A DNA stretch of 64,000 nucleotides from Roseomonas sp. KE0001. GTDB taxonomy: Bacteria; Pseudomonadota; Alphaproteobacteria; Acetobacterales; Acetobacteraceae. Below are positions 46,926-57,054 of this stretch, in pieces. Positions within the stretch are counted from its first letter, which is position 1. Every line of letters begins with the position of its first letter. Position numbers and translations under genes: made by a program. The DNA is taken from positions 1-64,000 of the forward strand of contig NZ_RCVQ01000010.1 of NCBI RefSeq assembly GCF_016107285.1, given 5' to 3'. Under the pieces are notes generated by a model. It did not search any database and was not told where the DNA came from. It worked only from the letters and a program-made list of their open reading frames with translations.

Positions 46926-47630
46926 TCAGACGCCGAGATACTCGTGCAGACGGTCCATGGACGAGGCGAGCTCGGCATTGCTGACGGCGTCCACGACCCG
47001 GCCATGCTCCATGACGTAGTGGCGGTCGGCCACGGTCTGGGCGAAGCGGAAGTTCTGCTCCACCAGCAGCACCGTGAAGCCGCGCTGCTTGATCTCGCGG
47101 ATGGTGCGGCCGATCTGCTGCACGATGACCGGGGCGAGGCCCTCGGTCGGCTCGTCCAGCATCAGCAGCCGCGCACCGGTGCGGAGGATCCGCGCGATTG
47201 CCAGCATCTGCTGCTCGCCGCCGGACAGCTTCGTGCCCGGGCTGCGGGCCCGCTCCTTCAGGTTGGGAAAGAGCGTGTAGATCGCCTCGAGATCCATCCC
47301 CCCCGGCCGGACCACCGGCGGCAGCAGGAGGTTCTCGGTCACGTCGAGGCTGGCGAAGATGCCGCGCTCCTCGGGGCAGAGCGCGATTCCGGCGCGGGCG
47401 ATCCGGTCGCTGCGCGCATCGATCATCTCCCGGCCCTCGAAGCGCACGCTGCCGCTGCGCCGGCCGACCAGCCCCATGATGGACCGCAGCGTGGTGGTCT
47501 TGCCGGCGCCGTTGCGGCCGAGCAGCGTGACCACCTCGCCCTCGCGCACCTCGATGCCGACACCGTGCAGGATGTGGCTCTCGCCATACCAGGCCTGCAG
47601 GTTCTCGACCTTCAGCAACGGATCAGCCAT
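46926..47630 (-). CDS. livF: Branched-chain amino acid ABC ATPase LivF
   Basis: A 234-residue ATPase. Walker A LGRNGAGKTTT, the LivF-type loop GIALCPEERGIFASLDVTEN, signature KLSGGEQQMLAIARIL, Walker B LLMLDEPTEGLAP and VEQNFRFA with the switch region. The ATG at 47630 overlaps the last eight bases of livG, so translation is coupled. It pairs with LivG to power the LivHM channel. Confidence 0.93.
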   Translation of the reverse strand: MADPLLKVENLQAWYGESHILHGVGIEVREGEVVTLLGRNGAGKTTTLRSIMGLVGRRSGSVRFEGREMIDARSDRIARAGIALCPEERGIFASLDVTENLLLPPVVRPGGMDLEAIYTLFPNLKERARSPGTKLSGGEQQMLAIARILRTGARLLMLDEPTEGLAPVIVQQIGRTIREIKQRGFTVLLVEQNFRFAQTVADRHYVMEHGRVVDAVSNAELASSMDRLHEYLGV

Positions 47631-48399
47631 GCGCCTGTCCTCCCGAGATGCCGGGATCGGCGCCGAGATAGGCGGCGATGACCTCCGGGTTGCGCGAAAC
47701 CTCGGCATAGCCGCCCTCGGCCAGGACGCGGCCGCGGGTCAGCACGGTGATGGTGTCGCACAGCCCTTCCACGACCTTGAGGTTGTGCTCCACCATCAGC
47801 ACGGTGCGCCCCTCCGCCACCCGCTTCACCAGGGCGACGATGCGGTCCACGTCCTCGGCCGTCATGCCGGCGGTGGGTTCGTCGAGCAGCATCATCACCG
47901 GGTCGAGGGCCAGGGTGGTGGCGATCTCGAGCGCGCGCTTGCGGCCGTAGGGAAGCTGGCCGGCGGTCAGGTGGGCATAGCCGGACAGGCCGACATCCTC
48001 CAGCAGCTCGCGCGCCCGGGCGTCGTAGCGCCGCAGGACGGCATCCGACCGCCAGAAGTCGAAGCTGGCCCCCCGCTCGCGCTGCAGGGCGACGCGAACG
48101 TTCTCGAGCACGGTCAGGTGCGGGAAGACCGCCGAGATCTGGAAGCTCCGCACCAGGCCGAGCCGGGCCACATCGGCCGGCTTCAGGCTGGTGATGTCCC
48201 GGCCGTCGAAGCGGATAGCCCCGTGGGTCGGCGGCAGGAACTTCGTGAGCAGGTTGAAGCAGGTGGTCTTGCCGGCACCGTTGGGGCCGATCAGGCCATG
48301 GATGCTGCCGCGCCTGACCTTCAGCGAAACATCGCTGACGGCCTTGAAGCCAAGGAACTCCTTGGACAGGCCTGTCGTCTCCAGGATGGTTTCGTGCAC
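47623..48399 (-). CDS. livG: Branched-chain amino acid ABC ATPase LivG
   Basis: A 258-residue ATPase. Walker A IGPNGAGKTTCFNLLT, the LivG-type VRSFQISAVFPHLTVLENV, a signature of unusual form QLPYGRKRALEIATTLA (SGGQ replaced by PYGR, normal for LivG), Walker B MMLLDEPTAGM and VEHNLKVVEGLCD. It is the first gene of the minus-strand operon; its promoter should lie in the 129 bases between 48400 and the Rrf2 gene's stop at 48529. Confidence 0.93.
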   Translation of the reverse strand: MHETILETTGLSKEFLGFKAVSDVSLKVRRGSIHGLIGPNGAGKTTCFNLLTKFLPPTHGAIRFDGRDITSLKPADVARLGLVRSFQISAVFPHLTVLENVRVALQRERGASFDFWRSDAVLRRYDARARELLEDVGLSGYAHLTAGQLPYGRKRALEIATTLALDPVMMLLDEPTAGMTAEDVDRIVALVKRVAEGRTVLMVEHNLKVVEGLCDTITVLTRGRVLAEGGYAEVSRNPEVIAAYLGADPGISGGQAHG

Positions 48400-48528
48400 C
48401 CGAGGCTCTCTCCGCTTTCTCGTCCGTTCCGTGGATCAATTTCGATCCTGTTGCTGCGGAGCATGACGAGGCCTTGGCGGCAGCGCAAGAAAAGCTTGGG
48501 GAGCCGGAAGGCCTTCTCCCGGGCGGAC

Positions 48529-48984
48529 CTAGATGGCGAAATTGAGCGCCTCGGGGGTCGGGCGGCGCAGGCCGGCCGCGGCGGCCCGTCGCAGCAGCTC
48601 CGCCACGCTGAGCCGCGACAGCTCCTCCATCACCGCGCCCTCCAGCTCGGTCCAGAGTGGCAGCATGACCCGGGCCTGCAGCGCCGAGGTCGGCGCCGCC
48701 TCCGGCTCCGGCGTTCCGTCCGGCGCCAGCACGGCGGCCACGACATCGGCGAGGGTGATGTCGCGGGCGGCGCGGCCCAGCCGGTAGCCGCCCTTCGGCC
48801 CGCGCGTGCTGCCCAGGATGCCGGCGCGGGACAGGGCCTGCAGCACCGGCTCGATGCCGCGCCGCGCCTCGCTCAACCGGTCGGCGATGTCGCCGGCGGG
48901 CACCGTGCTGCCCCGGCCCGCGTGAAATGCAACGTCCAATACGATGGAGACAGCCGTCATCGCCCGATCTCGCCGCAGCAGCAT
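48529..48984 (-). CDS. Rrf2-family transcriptional regulator without cysteines
   Basis: A 151-residue regulator with an N-terminal winged helix: AMTAVSIVLDVAFHAGRG, IADRLSEARRGIEPVLQALS, and the wing GSTRGPKGGYRLGRAARDITLADV, which are Rrf2 hallmarks. The segment that holds three Fe-S cysteines in IscR and NsrR has none here, and no cysteine occurs in the protein. It therefore resembles cysteine-metabolism regulators such as CymR rather than Fe-S sensors. It is divergent from cysK, with 46 bases between starts, supporting control of cysteine synthesis. ATG 48984 is chosen; a longer frame runs into the cysK gene. Confidence 0.85.
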   Translation of the reverse strand: MLLRRDRAMTAVSIVLDVAFHAGRGSTVPAGDIADRLSEARRGIEPVLQALSRAGILGSTRGPKGGYRLGRAARDITLADVVAAVLAPDGTPEPEAAPTSALQARVMLPLWTELEGAVMEELSRLSVAELLRRAAAAGLRRPTPEALNFAI

Positions 48985-49018
48985 CGAATCACCCCTGAAC
49001 CACGCTTCCGATCCGTGA

Positions 49019-49024
49019 TATAAT
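49019..49024 (+). promoter_or_regulatory. Consensus -10 box of cysK, likely leaderless
   Basis: The sequence TATAAT, a perfect -10 element, ends only six bases before the cysK ATG at 49031. The expected transcription start, about seven bases downstream, would then be at or next to the A of the ATG, predicting a leaderless mRNA. A -35-like CTGAAC lies 18 bases upstream at 48995-49000. No ribosome site fits between. Confidence 0.55.
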
Positions 49025-49030
49025 CCGCTT

Positions 49031-50020
49031 ATGCCCGAAGGAAACACCCTCCCTGGCACCGGCGCCGCAACCTCGCCGAAGCCGGGCCGCATCTATGACA
49101 GCATCCTCGACACCATCGGCCAGACGCCGCTGGTCCGCCTGCCCCGCCTCGAGGCGGCGCGGGGGCTGCGCGCGCGGCTGGCGATGAAGCTGGAATTCTT
49201 CAATCCGCTGGGCTCGGTGAAGGACCGGATCGGCCTCGCCATGGTGGAGCAGGCCGAGAGGGACGGGTTGATCCGGCCGGGCGAATCCGTGCTGGTCGAG
49301 CCGACCTCCGGCAATACCGGCATCGCCCTCGGCTTTGTCGCCGCCGCGCGCGGCTATCGGCTGATCGTCACCATGCCGGACGGGGCGAGTGTGGAGCGGC
49401 GCAAGATGCTGCGCCTGCTGGGGGCCGAGGTGGAGCTGACCCCGGCCGGCCAGGGCATGACCGGCGCCATCGCCCGTGCCGAGGCCATCGTCGCGGGCAC
49501 GCCGCAGGCCTGGATGCCGCGGCAGTTCGACAATCCGGCCAACCCCGCCATCCATGCCGCGACCACGGCGGAGGAGATCTGGGCCGACACCGCGGGCGAG
49601 GTGGACGCGGTGGTGGGCGGGGTCGGCACCGGCGGCACCCTGACCGGCATCAGCCGCCAGCTGAAGCCGCGACGGCCGGCGCTGCGCGTCATCGGCGTCG
49701 AGCCGGCCGAATCCGCCGTCCTCTCGGGCGACGATCCCGGCCCGCACGAGATCCAGGGCATCGGCGCCGGCTTCCGCCCGGCCGTGCTCGACCTGGCGCA
49801 GATCGACACGGTGCGCCGCGTCACCGAGCGCGAGAGCTTCGCCGCGGCGCGGCTCTGCGCCCGCACCGAGGGACTGCCCATCGGCATTTCCTCCGGCGCG
49901 GTGCTGCACGCCATGCTGGAACTCGCCGAGGCGCCCGAGATGGAGGGACGGCTGATCGTGGGCATCGCCGCGTCCTTCGCCGAGCGCTACCTGTCGACGG
50001 ATCTGTTTTCCGGCCTGTGA
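49031..50020 (+). CDS. cysK: Cysteine synthase A (O-acetylserine sulfhydrylase)
   Basis: A 329-residue PLP enzyme making cysteine from O-acetylserine and sulfide. The PLP lysine is K64 in [13 protein letters not shown]; the substrate loop [14 protein letters not shown], the phosphate loop [11 protein letters not shown] and the C-terminal serine in [10 protein letters not shown] are all present. Residues 1-20 are a non-conserved extension. It diverges from an Rrf2 regulator. A hairpin (50065-50087) follows the stop. A cystathionine beta-synthase activity is less likely from the motifs. Confidence 0.93.
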   Translation: MPEGNTLPGTGAATSPKPGRIYDSILDTIGQTPLVRLPRLEAARGLRARLAMKLEFFNPLGSVKDRIGLAMVEQAERDGLIRPGESVLVEPTSGNTGIALGFVAAARGYRLIVTMPDGASVERRKMLRLLGAEVELTPAGQGMTGAIARAEAIVAGTPQAWMPRQFDNPANPAIHAATTAEEIWADTAGEVDAVVGGVGTGGTLTGISRQLKPRRPALRVIGVEPAESAVLSGDDPGPHEIQGIGAGFRPAVLDLAQIDTVRRVTERESFAAARLCARTEGLPIGISSGAVLHAMLELAEAPEMEGRLIVGIAASFAERYLSTDLFSGL

Positions 50021-50064
50021 CCGGGGGCCGCGAAGTCCTTCCTTAACCCGTGCGGGTCCATACC

Positions 50065-50087
50065 GGGGGCATCGGGAGTTAGCCCCC
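50065..50087. terminator. Possible terminator hairpin after cysK
   Basis: Six-base arms GGGGGC and GCCCCC pair around an 11-base loop, 45 bases after the cysK stop and 19 bases before the chemoreceptor ATG. It has no T run and could instead be part of the chemoreceptor leader. Confidence 0.3.
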
Positions 50088-50105
50088 TACGAAGGATCCG
50101 CTACG

Positions 50106-51581
50106 ATGTTCCGGTCCCGTCAGCACAAGGGCGACCATCTGCGGCTCATGGCCCTCGACGCCCTTGAGCAGAATGTCATGGTTGCCGATCGGGATCTCAG
50201 GATCCTCCATATCAACCCGGCGCTGAAGGCCCTCCTGTCCCGGGCCGAGGCCGAACTCCGCGAGGCGCTTCCGGCCTTCGCCCTGGACCGGCTGGTCGGC
50301 AGCAGTATCGACGTCTTCCACAGGAATCCGGCGCATCAGCGCCAGCTGCTGGGCCAGTTGCGGCAGCGCCACCGCGCGACGATCAGCGTGGCCTCCTGGC
50401 GCTTCGACCTCATCGTCTCGCCGCTTCCGGGTGGCGAGGCCAATGCCGGCTATGTCGTCGAATGGGCCGATGCGTCCATCCGCCTGCAGAACCTCGACTA
50501 CCGCGGCCAGCTCGAGGCCATCCGGCGCTCGCAATGCGTGGTGGAGCTGTCCCTGGACGGCACGGTGGTGGACGCCAACGAGAACTACCTCGCGCTGGTC
50601 GGCTACCGGCTGGAGGAGATCCGGGGCAAGCCGCACCGCCTGCTGGTCGATCCCTCGGAGAGCGCCGGCCCCGCCTACGCCGCCCTTTGGGATGCGCTGC
50701 GCGCGGGCCGCCCCCAGGCCGGCCAGTTCCGCCGCATCGGCGCAGGCGACCGGGACATCTGGATCAACGGCGCCTACAACCCGATCCTGGACGAGGCCGG
50801 AAAGCCCACGAAGGTCGTCAAGTTCGCCAGCGACATCAGCGCCCAGCGCCAGTTGCTGGGCCGGCTGAAGACGCTGATCGAGCAGAACTTCCAGGAGGTG
50901 GAGGAGGCGATCCGCCGCGGCAACGGCGAGGCCGGCTCGGCGGGGCAGGCCGCCGGCCAGACCTTCGGCAATGTCCAGATGGTGGCGGCCAGCGCGGAGC
51001 AGCTCGCCGCCTCGATCGCCGGGATCGCGCGCAGCATGAGCCAGTCCCGCCAGGCGGCGGAGAACGCGCATGACCAGACCGTCGCGGTCAGCCGCAGCAC
51101 GGAGGCGATGGCCAGCGCCTCGCAGGCCATGAACGGGATCGTCGGGTTGATCCGCGACATCGCGGGGCAGATCAACCTGCTGGCACTGAACGCGACGATC
51201 GAGGCGGCCAGGGCCGGCGAGGCCGGCAAGGGCTTCGCGGTGGTCGCGAGCGAGGTCAAGAACCTGGCCAATCAGGCCGCACGCGCCACCGAGCAGATCA
51301 GCCGGGAAATCGATTCCATCCAGGGAACGGCGCAGGACGTGGCGGCGACCATCGGCACCATCCGCGACTCGGTCGGCCTGGTCCGGGAATCCGTCGCCGT
51401 CACCGCCTCGGCGGTGGAGGAGCAGAACGCGGTCACCCGCGATGTGTCGGACAACATTCGCCAGGCCTCGGAAGCGGTGGCGATGGTGGCCGGCAATATC
51501 CGCGCGATCGATACGGCGGTGGCCGATGCGGCCCGGGCCGCCAGCATCGCGAGGACAGCGGCCCGTGATCTGGTCGCCTGA
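50106..51581 (+). CDS. Soluble methyl-accepting chemotaxis protein with two PAS domains
   Basis: A 491-residue chemoreceptor with no membrane segment or HAMP. Two PAS domains lie at about 15-125 ([20 protein letters not shown]) and 135-250 ([20 protein letters not shown], with the PAC part [14 protein letters not shown]), followed by a short coiled-coil and the signalling domain with the CheA/CheW hairpin tip [20 protein letters not shown] and [14 protein letters not shown]. Cytosolic receptors of this type sense redox or energy through a cofactor bound in the PAS domain; the cofactor is unknown. No chemotaxis genes are adjacent. It starts just after a hairpin beyond cysK. Confidence 0.9.
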   Translation: MFRSRQHKGDHLRLMALDALEQNVMVADRDLRILHINPALKALLSRAEAELREALPAFALDRLVGSSIDVFHRNPAHQRQLLGQLRQRHRATISVASWRFDLIVSPLPGGEANAGYVVEWADASIRLQNLDYRGQLEAIRRSQCVVELSLDGTVVDANENYLALVGYRLEEIRGKPHRLLVDPSESAGPAYAALWDALRAGRPQAGQFRRIGAGDRDIWINGAYNPILDEAGKPTKVVKFASDISAQRQLLGRLKTLIEQNFQEVEEAIRRGNGEAGSAGQAAGQTFGNVQMVAASAEQLAASIAGIARSMSQSRQAAENAHDQTVAVSRSTEAMASASQAMNGIVGLIRDIAGQINLLALNATIEAARAGEAGKGFAVVASEVKNLANQAARATEQISREIDSIQGTAQDVAATIGTIRDSVGLVRESVAVTASAVEEQNAVTRDVSDNIRQASEAVAMVAGNIRAIDTAVADAARAASIARTAARDLVA

Positions 51582-51626
51582 CGGCGGCGGCAGGCCGGAT
51601 CCTGATGTGGTCGGGATGGCGGGGAA

Positions 51627-51703
51627 TGGTCGGAACGGCGGGATTTGAACCCACGACCCCTTGTCCCCCAGACAAGTGCGCTACCAGGCTGCGCTACGTT
51701 CCG
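51627..51703 (-). tRNA. tRNA-Pro(GGG)
   Basis: On the minus strand a 77-base cloverleaf with encoded CCA. Acceptor arms are CGGAACG and CGTTCCG, the anticodon arm is CTTGT-CTGGGGG-ACAAG with anticodon GGG, and the T arm GTGGG-TTCAAAT-CCCGC. It follows the merR gene on the same strand and ends 45 bases after the chemoreceptor stop on the other strand. Confidence 0.95.
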
Positions 51704-51782
51704 TTGCGGCGGGGCATAGCATCGGCGCCCCGCTGCCTCAAGCCTCGCCGCCGGGGAAAAATGGCGTCGGGCCCTGCTGCCC

Positions 51783-52217
51783 TCAGCGAGGCGGCGTGGC
51801 CAGGGTCCGCAACTCCTCCGCCAGGCCTTCCAGCTCGGCCAGGATCGATCGCAGGCCCGGCGCGGCGGAGTCCCCCGGCCCCTCGCCCTCGGGCAGGTCG
51901 GCCTCGGGCAGATCGCTCCCGGCATCCCGCAGGAGGCGCTGCACGCCCTTGATCGTGTAGCCCTGCGTGTAGAGCAGATCGCCGATCCGGCGCAGCAGCG
52001 CGATATCCTCGGGACGATAGTAACGGCGGCCCCCGCCGCGCTTCAGCGGCTTGAGCTGCGGGAACTTGGTCTCCCAGAACCGCAGGACATGCTGCGGGAT
52101 CTGCAGATCCTCGGCCACCTCGCTGATGGTGCGGAAAGCCGTGGGCGCCTTACGCAGGCGGCCCGGCGTGTCGGCATCCTCGCGCATCGGCGTCACCCCA
52201 TCGTTCATCGCTGGCAT
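51783..52217 (-). CDS. MerR-family regulator
   Basis: A 144-residue protein with an N-terminal MerR winged helix (residues about 28-95): [20 protein letters not shown], then [20 protein letters not shown] and [16 protein letters not shown]. The rest is acidic and Pro/Gly-rich with a short helix at the C-terminus; no metal-binding cysteines are seen. It stands 46 bases after ihfA, a pairing conserved in alphaproteobacteria, where its role is unknown but probably linked to nucleoid or cell-cycle genes. Confidence 0.9.
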   Translation of the reverse strand: MPAMNDGVTPMREDADTPGRLRKAPTAFRTISEVAEDLQIPQHVLRFWETKFPQLKPLKRGGGRRYYRPEDIALLRRIGDLLYTQGYTIKGVQRLLRDAGSDLPEADLPEGEGPGDSAAPGLRSILAELEGLAEELRTLATPPR

Positions 52218-52263
52218 TCCTCAGCGCTTCGGCGCGGCCAGGGGCCGGCGGGGCGAAGCGGGA

Positions 52264-52575
52264 TCAGGACTCGTCAATCGCGGACACGGTCTCGCCGTTC
52301 AGGCGGGCCCTCAACACCTGGCTTGGCCGGAAGGACAACACGCGGCGCGGCATGATCGGCACCTCGACCCCGGTCTTCGGGTTGCGGCCCACGCGCATGC
52401 CCTTCTGCCGCACCGAGAAGGTCCCGAAGGCCGAGATCTTCACGGCCTTCCCCCCCTCCAGGGCGGCGGAGATGCGCTCCAGCACGTCCTCGAGCAGGGC
52501 GGCGCTTTCGTTTCGCGACAAACCGACCTGCGCATAGATGGCCTCGGCCAGTTGCGCGCGCGTGATCGTGTTCAT
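52264..52575 (-). CDS. ihfA: Integration host factor subunit alpha
   Basis: A 103-residue DNA-bending protein, half of the IHF heterodimer with HimD (not in the window). Hallmarks: [40 protein letters not shown] and [20 protein letters not shown]. The proline at the arm tip that intercalates DNA (NPKTG) is present. The ATG at 52575 is the conserved start. It precedes the MerR gene. Confidence 0.95.
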   Translation of the reverse strand: MNTITRAQLAEAIYAQVGLSRNESAALLEDVLERISAALEGGKAVKISAFGTFSVRQKGMRVGRNPKTGVEVPIMPRRVLSFRPSQVLRARLNGETVSAIDES

Positions 52576-52745
52576 GGTCAGGCGCGGCCCATGGCGGTGA
52601 GACTCCTCGCAACCCCTTCTTCTTGCAAGAGAACCGGCAGCGAGGTCCAGCGTCAACCATGACGGAGGGTGTGGCGCAAAAGCTTCAAAGGAGTGATGCG
52701 GATATGCCACAGGCCCACTCGGCCGGACCGGCGCCGCCCCCAGGC

Positions 52746-53309
52746 CTAAGCTCGGTCGGCACGGGCCGTGGCGGCGAGAAGAAGCTCGATCGGGTCCCAG
52801 AGCATGGCCGTCCGGCGCACCGATCGACCGGCGAAGTGGATCTCGTCCGCGCCGACGTTGCGGCCGCCCAGATGGCGGTAGAACCAGCGCGAGGGATTCT
52901 CGCTGAGAACCCACAGCATGGCCGAGCCGCAGCCGATGGCGGAAAGATGGGCGGCCGTCGCGCGCATCAGGCGCCGCCCCAGCCCGAGGTCGCGCCAGTC
53001 ATCGAGGACGTAGAGCAACTCGATCTCGCCCTGTGCCAGCCCAGGGTGCCGGCAGCGGCCGCCGAGCGCGAAGCCGACGACGGCCGGCGCGCTCCCCGTC
53101 TCGGCCGGCGTCGCAACCGCCACGAACATCGCCTCCCCATCGCGCCGCTCGACCAGCGCCCGCTGATAGAAGGGCAGGATGCGCTGCACGGAGAGCGTGG
53201 CGAGGTAGGTGTCCGGCAGGAGCCCCGGATAGGAGGTGCGCCAGGTGGCGACGTGCACGGCGGCGATGGCGGCGGCATCGGCCGGGCGGGCACGGCGGAT
53301 GTTGATCAT
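52746..53309 (-). CDS. GNAT-family N-acetyltransferase
   Basis: A 187-residue acetyltransferase. It begins [20 protein letters not shown] and contains [20 protein letters not shown], typical of a GNAT group often annotated as acetyltransferase in alphaproteobacteria, then the acetyl-CoA loop [15 protein letters not shown] and [18 protein letters not shown]. Substrate unknown; protein or small-molecule amine both possible. The ATG at 53309 starts the domain; the longer open frame overlaps rsmB. It lies 34 bases downstream of rsmB on the same strand. Confidence 0.85.
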   Translation of the reverse strand: MINIRRARPADAAAIAAVHVATWRTSYPGLLPDTYLATLSVQRILPFYQRALVERRDGEAMFVAVATPAETGSAPAVVGFALGGRCRHPGLAQGEIELLYVLDDWRDLGLGRRLMRATAAHLSAIGCGSAMLWVLSENPSRWFYRHLGGRNVGADEIHFAGRSVRRTAMLWDPIELLLAATARADRA

Positions 53310-53343
53310 CCCGCTTGCCTCCTCTCCTATCGGCGATGCCTCG

Positions 53344-54654
53344 TCAGGCCTGGCGCTGCAGGACGGCGGCGAAGAAGCCGTCCGTGCCGTGGCTGTGAGG
53401 GGCCAGTTCCATCCAGGGCCCCTCGCAGGGTGGCGGCCCCGCCTCCGGCATGGTCTCGCGCCACGCCTCGGCGAGCGGCACCGCCACGAAACCCGCATGG
53501 CGGGAGAGGAACTCCTGCACCTGCATCCCATCCTCCTCCGGGAGAACCGAGCAGGTAGCGTAGACCAGCCTGCCGCCGGGGCGAACCAGTTCGGCGGCCG
53601 TATCGAGGATCGCGCGCTGCTTCGTGATCAGTTCCCCGAGATCGCGCGCCGTGGTCCGCGTGCGCGCGTCGGGGTTGCGGCGCCAGGTGCCGGCACCGGT
53701 GCAGGGAGCATCCACCAGCACACGGTCGAACTGGCCGGCGCGGCGCCGGGCCCAGCGATCGCCCGGCGCCAGGAGGTGCCGTTCGGCATTGTCGACCCCG
53801 GCGCGGCGCAGGCGGCGCGCGGCGCCCTCCAGCCGGGTGGCCGAGACGTCGCAGGCGGTGATGCGGCCACGATTGCCCATCATCGCCGCCACCGCCAGCG
53901 TCTTGCCCGCGGCGCCGGCGCAGTAGTCGGCGACGCGCATGCCGGGCCTCGCGCCGGTCAGCAGGGCGATGAGCTGGCTGCCCTCGTCCTGGATCTCGAT
54001 CAGGCCCTCGGTGAAGGCCTTGCTGGCCAGAATCGGGCGGCGGTCCGGCACGCGCAGGCCCCAGGGCGACCAGGGCATCGGCTCGGCCGGTATGCCCTCG
54101 GCGGCGAGTGCCGCCCTCGCCTCCTCCCGCGTGCCGCGCAGCAGGTTGGCGCGCAGGTCGAGCGGCGCGGCCTCGTCCATCGCCGCCGCCGCCGCCGGCA
54201 GCTCGTCGCCGAAGCGCGCGCGGTAGCCCGGCAGGGCCCAATCGGGCAGGTTGTGGCGCGGGCCCTCCGGCATCTCCGGGTCGATGAGGGGGTGGCCGTC
54301 CAGGGCTTCGATGACACTCATCTCGCCCGGATCGGGCGGCCCGGCGTGGAAGCGGCCGCCGGGGAAGGCCTGCAGCACGCCCTGGCGGTCCCAGCGCTCC
54401 ACCAGCAGCAGATAGGCCATGACCAGCAGGCGGGGCGTGGCCGGCATGCCGCCGGCGGCGAGATGCCAGTCCAGCCGCAGGCGCTGGCGCAGCACACCCC
54501 AGGCGCGCTCGGCCACGGACCGGCGGTCGCCGCTGCCGATGTAGCGGCGTTCCCGGAAGAAGGCATTGGCGGTGGCGTCCGCCGGGCGGCGTGGCGCGGC
54601 CGCCACCTCTCCCAGCAAGGCCACCGTGGCGGCGATCCGCGCTGCGGGTGTCAT
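53344..54654 (-). CDS. RsmB/NOP-family RNA (cytosine-C5) methyltransferase
   Basis: A 436-residue S-adenosylmethionine-dependent RNA methyltransferase. An N-terminal NusB-like helical region (1-120) precedes the catalytic domain with DYCAGAAGKTLAVAAMMGNR (SAM motif), FDRVLVDAPCTGAGTWRRNP (catalytic Pro-Cys) and RLVYATCSVLPEEDG (second Cys). The SAM motif normally reads DLCAAPGGKT; here GAAGKT is the variant seen in a subset of the family. It resembles RsmB (methylates C967 of 16S rRNA) but the target is inferred. It follows guaB by nine bases. Confidence 0.87.
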   Translation of the reverse strand: MTPAARIAATVALLGEVAAAPRRPADATANAFFRERRYIGSGDRRSVAERAWGVLRQRLRLDWHLAAGGMPATPRLLVMAYLLLVERWDRQGVLQAFPGGRFHAGPPDPGEMSVIEALDGHPLIDPEMPEGPRHNLPDWALPGYRARFGDELPAAAAAMDEAAPLDLRANLLRGTREEARAALAAEGIPAEPMPWSPWGLRVPDRRPILASKAFTEGLIEIQDEGSQLIALLTGARPGMRVADYCAGAAGKTLAVAAMMGNRGRITACDVSATRLEGAARRLRRAGVDNAERHLLAPGDRWARRRAGQFDRVLVDAPCTGAGTWRRNPDARTRTTARDLGELITKQRAILDTAAELVRPGGRLVYATCSVLPEEDGMQVQEFLSRHAGFVAVPLAEAWRETMPEAGPPPCEGPWMELAPHSHGTDGFFAAVLQRQA

Positions 54655-54663
54655 GCGCGAGGA

Positions 54664-56241
<1,578 letters not shown>

Positions 56242-56341
56242 CTAGACCAGAATCGCGCCCCGCTGCAAGCGCGGCGCGCCCGTCGCCGGCGCGGCCCTGC
56301 CCTGCGCCGGGGCATGGCCGCGCCGGAGGCCGGCCTTCTCC

Positions 56342-57025
56342 CTAGCCGCCACCGGCGCCGCGGAAGCCCTGGGCCACCACATACATCTCGGCGCTGTCCT
56401 TCCGGCTGGCCGGCGGCTTGGCGTGCCGCACCGTGGCGAAGTCCCGCTTCATGCGGTTCAGCAACTCCCGCTCGGTGCCGCCCTGGAAGACCTTGGCGAC
56501 GAAGGCGCCGCCGGGCGTCAGTACCTTCCCGGCGAAGTCCAGCGCCAGCTCGATCAGGCCGAGGATGCGCAGGTGATCGGTGGCATTGTGGCCGGTGGTG
56601 TTGGGCGCCATGTCGGACAGCACCAGATCGGCCGGCCCGTCCAGCGCCTCCAGCACGCGCTGCTCCACGTCCGCCTCCTGGAAGTCGCCCTGCAGCAGGA
56701 TGGCGCCGGCGATCTCGTCCATCGGCAGCAGGTCGAGGCCCACCACCTTGCCGCCCTCCCCCACCCTCTGCACCGCGACCTGCGTCCAGCCGCCCGGCGC
56801 GGCGCCGAGGTCCACCACACGCTGCCCCGGATGGAACAGCCGGTACTTCTCATCCAGCTCCAGGATCTTGAACGCGGCCCGGGACCGCCATCCGGCCGCC
56901 TTGGCGGCGCGGACATAGGGGTCGTTCAACTGCCGCTCCAGCCAGCGCTGGCTGGCGGTGCTGCGGCCCTTGGCTGTGCGCAGGCGGGTGGTCAGGCCAC
57001 GGGCGCCCTCGGTCGGCGACTTCAC
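56342..57025 (-). CDS. rlmE: 23S rRNA (uridine-2552-2'-O)-methyltransferase RlmE
   Basis: A 227-residue SAM-dependent methyltransferase (FtsJ/RrmJ). Motifs: SRAAFKILELDEKYRLF, VVDLGAAPGGWTQVAVQ (SAM site), DLVLSDMAPNTTGHNATDH and GGAFVAKVFQGGTERELL; the catalytic K-D-K-E set is represented by lysine in AAFKIL, aspartate in LSDMAP, lysine in FVAKVF and glutamate in the tail. It acts on helix 92 of the large ribosomal subunit. I use GTG 57025; the longer open frame upstream belongs to ppx antisense or other frame and has no homology. ppx lies 29 bases upstream. Confidence 0.92.
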   Translation of the reverse strand: MKSPTEGARGLTTRLRTAKGRSTASQRWLERQLNDPYVRAAKAAGWRSRAAFKILELDEKYRLFHPGQRVVDLGAAPGGWTQVAVQRVGEGGKVVGLDLLPMDEIAGAILLQGDFQEADVEQRVLEALDGPADLVLSDMAPNTTGHNATDHLRILGLIELALDFAGKVLTPGGAFVAKVFQGGTERELLNRMKRDFATVRHAKPPASRKDSAEMYVVAQGFRGAGGG

Positions 57026-57054
57026 GGTATGTCCAGTCCTTGGAACGACGGGGA

